A stretch of 64,000 bases of DNA from CAWBUW01 sp963792075 (GTDB lineage: Bacteria; Chloroflexota; Anaerolineae; Anaerolineales; UBA4823): positions 1,674,001 to 1,738,000 of the forward strand of contig CAWBUW010000012.1 in the NCBI GenBank assembly GCA_963792075.1. Direction: 5' to 3'. This document shows, piece by piece, positions 60,354-64,000 of this stretch. The stretch's first letter is position 1; every line of letters starts with the position of its first letter. The translations under genes were made by a program, and so were the position numbers. The notes under the pieces are model-generated. The model ran no database searches, had not been told where the DNA came from, and worked only from the letters and a program-made list of their open reading frames with translations.

Positions 60354-62234
60354 CTACTGGGGCAAAAGGTACCAGTCGAAGAAGCGCTCGATCCGTCGCC
60401 AGGCGTCGAGTTTATTTTCCCTGCGTAAGAAACCGTGCGGCTCGACCGCATAGGTCTTGTATTCATAAGTCTTGTTGTGCTGGTGCAGCGCAGCCACCCA
60501 TTCCTCGGAGGCTTCGGGCGGGACGATGTCATCCAGCAGGCCGTGTAGGACCAGCACGGGCTTGCGTACGTTTTCAACCTGGTAAATAGGTGACCCGGCC
60601 AGGTATGCCGGACGATGATCGGCAGGGTGTCCAAGGAAGACTTCCGAGTACAAGCGCAGCTCGCGCTTGCACTGCGCCCAGGTAGAGATGAGGTTTGCGT
60701 CTCCGAACTGGGTGACGCCGCAGGCAAAAAGATACTCCGGGTCGAGTGAGAGGCAGCAGATGGTCATATACCCGCCGTAGCTGCCACCGGTGATGGCCAG
60801 GCGACCCGGGTCGATGCCGGGCAGCATGCGCAGGTAGCGTGCAGCGTGCAGGCAGTCCTGCGTATCCCCTATGCCCCAGGCGTCGTGGTTCAGGCGTTCA
60901 AACGCACGCCCATAGCCGGTGGAGCCGCGATAGTTACAGGCCAGGAAGGTATAGCCCTTGGCAACCAGGTACTGAGCGAATATATCCAATTCATGTATGT
61001 ACTGGGCGGATGGGCCGCCATGCGGGTGGACGATGGCCGCGCCGTTGGAACGCTGCGGGCGGTATAGGAAAGCCGGGATTTCGAGACCATCCGCGGAGCG
61101 GTAGGAAACCATCTCGGGTGTGACCAGGGGCAGCGCTTCCAGGGCGGGCGGGTTGGAGTGGGTGAGCTGGGTGACCCGGTGGCTGTCCAGGTTCAAGCGA
61201 TAAAGGTCCGGCGGGCAGAGCGAGGACTCGTATTCGAAAGTGAGAAATTTGCCGGTGGGCGACCAGCAGGGATGGGAGTGTACGCCCTTGTTGGCGCTTG
61301 CCGGGCGCAGCGGGGACGGCTCACCAGACGGGACCTGGATCAATACCAGTTCCACCGCGCCGCCGGCGTTCAGCGTGCAAACCAGGTGAATGCCATCCGG
61401 CGACCAGGCGATCTCTATCACATCCTGGCCGAAATTGGAAAGCTGGCGCAGGTGGCTGCCATCTGGCTGGACGAGCCAGATTTCGTAGAAATCGGTGCGC
61501 TGCGAAAGGAAAGCGAGCTGCGACCCATCCGGCGACCAGCGCGGCGAGCGGTTGAATTCCCCTGCCTGGCCCACCAGTGTGTGGGTCGCACCGCTTTCCA
61601 GGTCGATGCAGCGGATATCGCTGCGGTTCAGGTCGGCGAAAGGTCGCCATACGTAGGCCACGCCTTTGCTTTCCGGTGAAGGGCGGGCATCCCAGGCATC
61701 GCCGCTGGCAGCGCCGGTGGAATCATCGGTGAGCAGGCGCGGCCAGTGACCGTCCCGGTCCGTGAGCAGCAGTTGGTCCGCTTCGTAGCGCTCTACGGTA
61801 ACGATCAGGCCTTTACTGTCGGGCATCCACACCGGGGAAGAGGCGGCGGAAGTAAAATCGGTGAGCTTGCGCGGCAGCCCGCCCTGGCGAGGGGCAACGT
61901 GTACGTGGTCGTGGGCGGTGAAAGCCAGCCACTGGCTGTCAGGGGACCAGCACGGGATTTCATCATTCCAGAAAGGCACCAGGCCGCGGTCAAATGAGAT
62001 GCGCCGCGGCCAGCCGCCTGAGGCGGGCAGCGTATAGAGATCGGAAAGATCGTCACGGTCCCAGATAAAGGCGATCTGTTCCCCATCCGGGGACAGGCTG
62101 TGGTTGCGCAGCCGCTGTACGCCAGCCAGCAGCGGCAGGCTCCAGCCCGCGGGGGGGTTCATGTCGGGCCGGTCCAGGGAGGGCCAACCGTTGCGCTCAT
62201 ATTTTTCGACCAGTGGAATTGACTCGTGCATCAT
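60354..62234 (-). CDS. S9-family prolyl oligopeptidase/acylaminoacyl-peptidase
   Basis: 626 aa from ATG 62234 (a TTG at 62243 is possible but weaker). N-terminal beta-propeller (about 50-380) with SPDGEQIAFIWDRDD and WSPDSQWLAFTAHD repeats. C-terminal alpha/beta hydrolase with the nucleophile Ser in ITGGSYGGYMTICCLSL, Asp in LVLHGLLDDIVPPEAS and His in YAVEPHGFLRREN. It removes N-terminal peptides from short substrates. No signal peptide. Confidence 0.92.
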   Translation of the reverse strand: MMHESIPLVEKYERNGWPSLDRPDMNPPAGWSLPLLAGVQRLRNHSLSPDGEQIAFIWDRDDLSDLYTLPASGGWPRRISFDRGLVPFWNDEIPCWSPDSQWLAFTAHDHVHVAPRQGGLPRKLTDFTSAASSPVWMPDSKGLIVTVERYEADQLLLTDRDGHWPRLLTDDSTGAASGDAWDARPSPESKGVAYVWRPFADLNRSDIRCIDLESGATHTLVGQAGEFNRSPRWSPDGSQLAFLSQRTDFYEIWLVQPDGSHLRQLSNFGQDVIEIAWSPDGIHLVCTLNAGGAVELVLIQVPSGEPSPLRPASANKGVHSHPCWSPTGKFLTFEYESSLCPPDLYRLNLDSHRVTQLTHSNPPALEALPLVTPEMVSYRSADGLEIPAFLYRPQRSNGAAIVHPHGGPSAQYIHELDIFAQYLVAKGYTFLACNYRGSTGYGRAFERLNHDAWGIGDTQDCLHAARYLRMLPGIDPGRLAITGGSYGGYMTICCLSLDPEYLFACGVTQFGDANLISTWAQCKRELRLYSEVFLGHPADHRPAYLAGSPIYQVENVRKPVLVLHGLLDDIVPPEASEEWVAALHQHNKTYEYKTYAVEPHGFLRRENKLDAWRRIERFFDWYLLPQ

Positions 62235-62249
62235 GGCTTTCAATGAATT

Positions 62250-62300
62250 TTATTTTGTGGTGTGTGCGGCGGCGTAGCCGCCGCACACACCACAAAATAA
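62250..62300 (-). terminator. Very long hairpin after the oligopeptide ABC genes (24-bp stem)
   Basis: 62250-62273 pairs perfectly with 62277-62300 around GTA, inner GGCGGC-GTA-GCCGCC. The 5' arm begins TTATTTTGTGG and the 3' arm ends with ACAAAATAA, so the A/T ends are part of the stem. It ends 16 bases from the ABC ATPase stop. Confidence 0.65.
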
Positions 62301-62315
62301 TTTTCAGATAGGTTC

Positions 62316-63305
62316 TTATGGCATGACTACATGGCAGGCAATCCAATGGTTCGGCAGCACTTGGCGCCATTCTGGATTCTGTTGGCTGCATATATCGATC
62401 GCTAAAGGACAGCGAGGATGGAAGTGGCAGCCGGAGGGCGGGTTCAGCGGACTGGGGATTTCGCCGCGCAGGATCTGGCGCTTGCGGGCGCGGTCTTTCT
62501 TCGGGTCTGGGATCGGCACTGCAGAAAGCAGCGCCACGGTATAAGGATGGAGGGGGTTTTCATACAGCTCATCCCGGTCAGCCATTTCTACGATCATGCC
62601 TAAATACATCACCGCCACGCGGTCGCAGATATGGCGCACCATGCTCAGGTCATGGGCGATGAAGAGATAGGTCAGGCTGAAACGGTCTTGCAGCTCTTCC
62701 AGCAGGTTCACCACCTGCGCCTGGATGGAAACATCCAGGGCTGAGATGGGTTCGTCACAGACCAGGAAGATGGGTTTGGAAGCCAGGGCGCGGGCTACGC
62801 CAATCCGCTGGCGCTGTCCGCCGGAAAATTCGTGGGGGAAGCGGTTCAAGTGGGAGGGGCTCAGGCCGACCAGTTGGAGTAACTCTCTCACCCGCTCGGT
62901 GCGTTCGTTGACTCCCGCACACAGGTGGTGGACTCGCAATGGTTCAGCAATGATCGAGTTGACCGTCCAGCGTGGGTTGAGTGAGGCGTAGGGATCCTGA
63001 AAAATGATCTGCGCTTTGCGCCGCAGGGCCATCAGGTTGGCCCCCTTGGCATGGCGTACATCCAGGCCATCGATAATGACTTCACCGCTGGTGGCAGGAT
63101 AGAGACCCAGCAAGGTACGGCCGGCGGTGGTCTTGCCGCAGCCGCTTTCGCCGACCAGGCCGAGGGTTTCGCCGCGTTGGATTTCAAACGAGATGCCGTC
63201 TACGGCGCGTATGGTGCCGACCGAGTGCTGGAAAACCACGCCGTGTGACACCGGGAAGTGTTTGGTCAGGTTGTGGACCTGGATCAGGGCTTCTGATGCG
63301 CTCAT
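62316..63305 (-). CDS. Oligopeptide/dipeptide ABC transporter ATPase (OppF/DppF-like)
   Basis: 329 aa. Walker A GESGCGKTTAGRTLLG, signature FSGGQRQRIGVARAL, Walker B IFLVCDEPISALDV, H-loop FIAHDLSMVRHIC. The C-terminal NPPSGCHFHPRCPLAIDIC segment is the zinc/FeS-like cysteine stretch of the Opp family ATPases. The ATG at 63305 overlaps the stop of the upstream partner (63302) as ATGA. The permeases and binding protein lie beyond the window. Confidence 0.93.
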   Translation of the reverse strand: MSASEALIQVHNLTKHFPVSHGVVFQHSVGTIRAVDGISFEIQRGETLGLVGESGCGKTTAGRTLLGLYPATSGEVIIDGLDVRHAKGANLMALRRKAQIIFQDPYASLNPRWTVNSIIAEPLRVHHLCAGVNERTERVRELLQLVGLSPSHLNRFPHEFSGGQRQRIGVARALASKPIFLVCDEPISALDVSIQAQVVNLLEELQDRFSLTYLFIAHDLSMVRHICDRVAVMYLGMIVEMADRDELYENPLHPYTVALLSAVPIPDPKKDRARKRQILRGEIPSPLNPPSGCHFHPRCPLAIDICSQQNPEWRQVLPNHWIACHVVMP

Positions 63306-64000
63306 CTCAAACCCCCGGTGTTGACATCCACCCAGCAGGCGATGCGGTGTTCCTGGGGGATCAACCCCTCAGATACGCCTGAGCCGTGAGAGGATACGTG
63401 GGATAGGGTAGGATTATCGGTATAGCAGCGCTCAACTCGATATTCGCAGCGCGGCGCAAAGGGGCAGCCTTTTGGCTCTACCAGCAGGTTGGGCGGTGCG
63501 CCGGGGATGGACTTCAGCCGTTTATCCCGCCGGCGGTCGACGCGCGGCAGAGCGGACAGCAAAGCCAGGGTATAGGGGTGGCGAGGGTCTTCATACAGCA
63601 AATCCACATCGGCTTCTTCGACGATATAGCCTGCATACATCACGATGACGCGATCGGCCATCCCGGCGACCACCCCCAGGTCGTGCGTGATCCAGATGAT
63701 GGATAAGTTGATCGTCTGGCGCAGGCTCTGCACCAGCTCAATGATCTGCGCCTGGATCGTCACATCCAGGGCCGTGGTGGGTTCATCGGCAATGAGCAGC
63801 ACGGGATTGCAGGACAGCGCCATGGCTATCATCACACGCTGGCGCATGCCTCCTGAAAATTGGTGCGGGTAGCTATCCAGGCGGTGCTCTGCTTCGGGGA
63901 TGCCCACCATTCCGAGAAGTTCAATGGCGCGGCGGCGTGCCGCTTCGTGTGTCATATTTAGGTGAACGCGCAGCGCTTCGGTGATCTGGCGACCGATGGT
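63302..64000 (-). CDS. Oligopeptide ABC transporter ATPase (OppD/DppD-like), partial
   Basis: C-terminal 230 or so codons; the gene begins beyond position 64000. From the window edge the frame reads TIGRQITEALRVHLNMT, then SYPHQFSGGMRQRVMIAMAL (signature), LLIADEPTTALDVTIQAQII (Walker B) and WITHDLGVVAGMAD. The Cys-rich end is EPKGCPFAPRCEYRVERC. First of two coupled ATPases with the next gene. Confidence 0.92.
   Translation of the reverse strand, partial: TIGRQITEALRVHLNMTHEAARRRAIELLGMVGIPEAEHRLDSYPHQFSGGMRQRVMIAMALSCNPVLLIADEPTTALDVTIQAQIIELVQSLRQTINLSIIWITHDLGVVAGMADRVIVMYAGYIVEEADVDLLYEDPRHPYTLALLSALPRVDRRRDKRLKSIPGAPPNLLVEPKGCPFAPRCEYRVERCYTDNPTLSHVSSHGSGVSEGLIPQEHRIACWVDVNTGGLR

Noticed and set aside
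1..64000. CRISPR array, prophage, transposase or integrase genes
   Set aside because: No set of regularly spaced direct repeats and no phage or transposition proteins were seen. The palindromes found are single intergenic hairpins, not arrays.

Overview
The window is about 60% GC, densely coded bacterial chromosome without phage, plasmid or CRISPR signatures. Gene content points to the Chloroflexota, probably an Anaerolineae-like lineage. The evidence is a GHRDY sequence in the EF-Tu G domain where most bacteria have GHADY, Pro/Thr-rich LysM and beta-propeller surface proteins, a PIN-TRAM membrane protein next to cysS, and menaquinone-type methylation. The taxonomic call is inference.

Layout. 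1-6.5 kb, minus strand: coupled genes for a Ser/Thr kinase, a possible acyltransferase, a small unknown protein, a methyltransferase, UbiE/MenG and a frameshifted MFS transporter. 6.5-10.2 kb: a structured leader with a built-in terminator, then a YacL-like PIN-TRAM protein, cysS and a SpoU rRNA methyltransferase. 10.2-15.8 kb: the translation block trnT-trnY-trnT-tuf-rpmG-trnW-secE-nusG-rplK-rplA-rplJ-rplL with an L10 leader and attenuator. 15.9-33 kb: a two-component system, transporter, LysM protein, glycosyltransferases, a sulfite-oxidase-like enzyme, RNase Z, FtsK, a PQQ-type sugar dehydrogenase, an M1 peptidase, three tandem GNATs and a HAD hydrolase. 34.4-43.3 kb: one long operon behind an ArsR regulator. 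It encodes a tri-heme cytochrome, a two-gene YeeE/YedE sulfur-transporter pair, a Tat-exported Mo oxidoreductase with FeS and cytochrome b subunits, a b6-type cytochrome b, a nine-site multiheme cytochrome and a Rieske protein. This looks like sulfur-compound respiration joined to an alternative quinol:cytochrome c complex. 43.3-50 kb: membrane methyltransferase, HtrA protease, a second two-component system and a spermidine-synthase-like membrane protein. 50-64 kb: acyl-CoA dehydrogenase, rubrerythrin, an ABC-2 exporter, Lgt-like protein, nitrilase-family amidase, beta-propeller protein, HigBA toxin-antitoxin, creatininase-like protein, S9 peptidase and two oligopeptide ABC ATPases.

The main discovery candidate is the second YeeE/YedE gene (36321-36872). 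Its reading frame contains a UGA exactly where the family normally has the Cys of a CPG motif, and a compact hairpin with a GGU-containing loop follows at the spacing of bacterial SECIS elements. This suggests a selenocysteine-containing sulfur or selenium transporter inside a sulfur respiration operon. Other notable signals are the attenuator-like leader before yacL/cysS, a set of very long near-perfect intergenic hairpins (19-26 bp stems) lacking ordinary U-tracts, and a sugar-binding-like domain inserted in an MFS transporter. Four genes are broken by single-base losses, five in all, every one in a G or C run. Those look like sequencing errors and should be resolved before calling pseudogenes.
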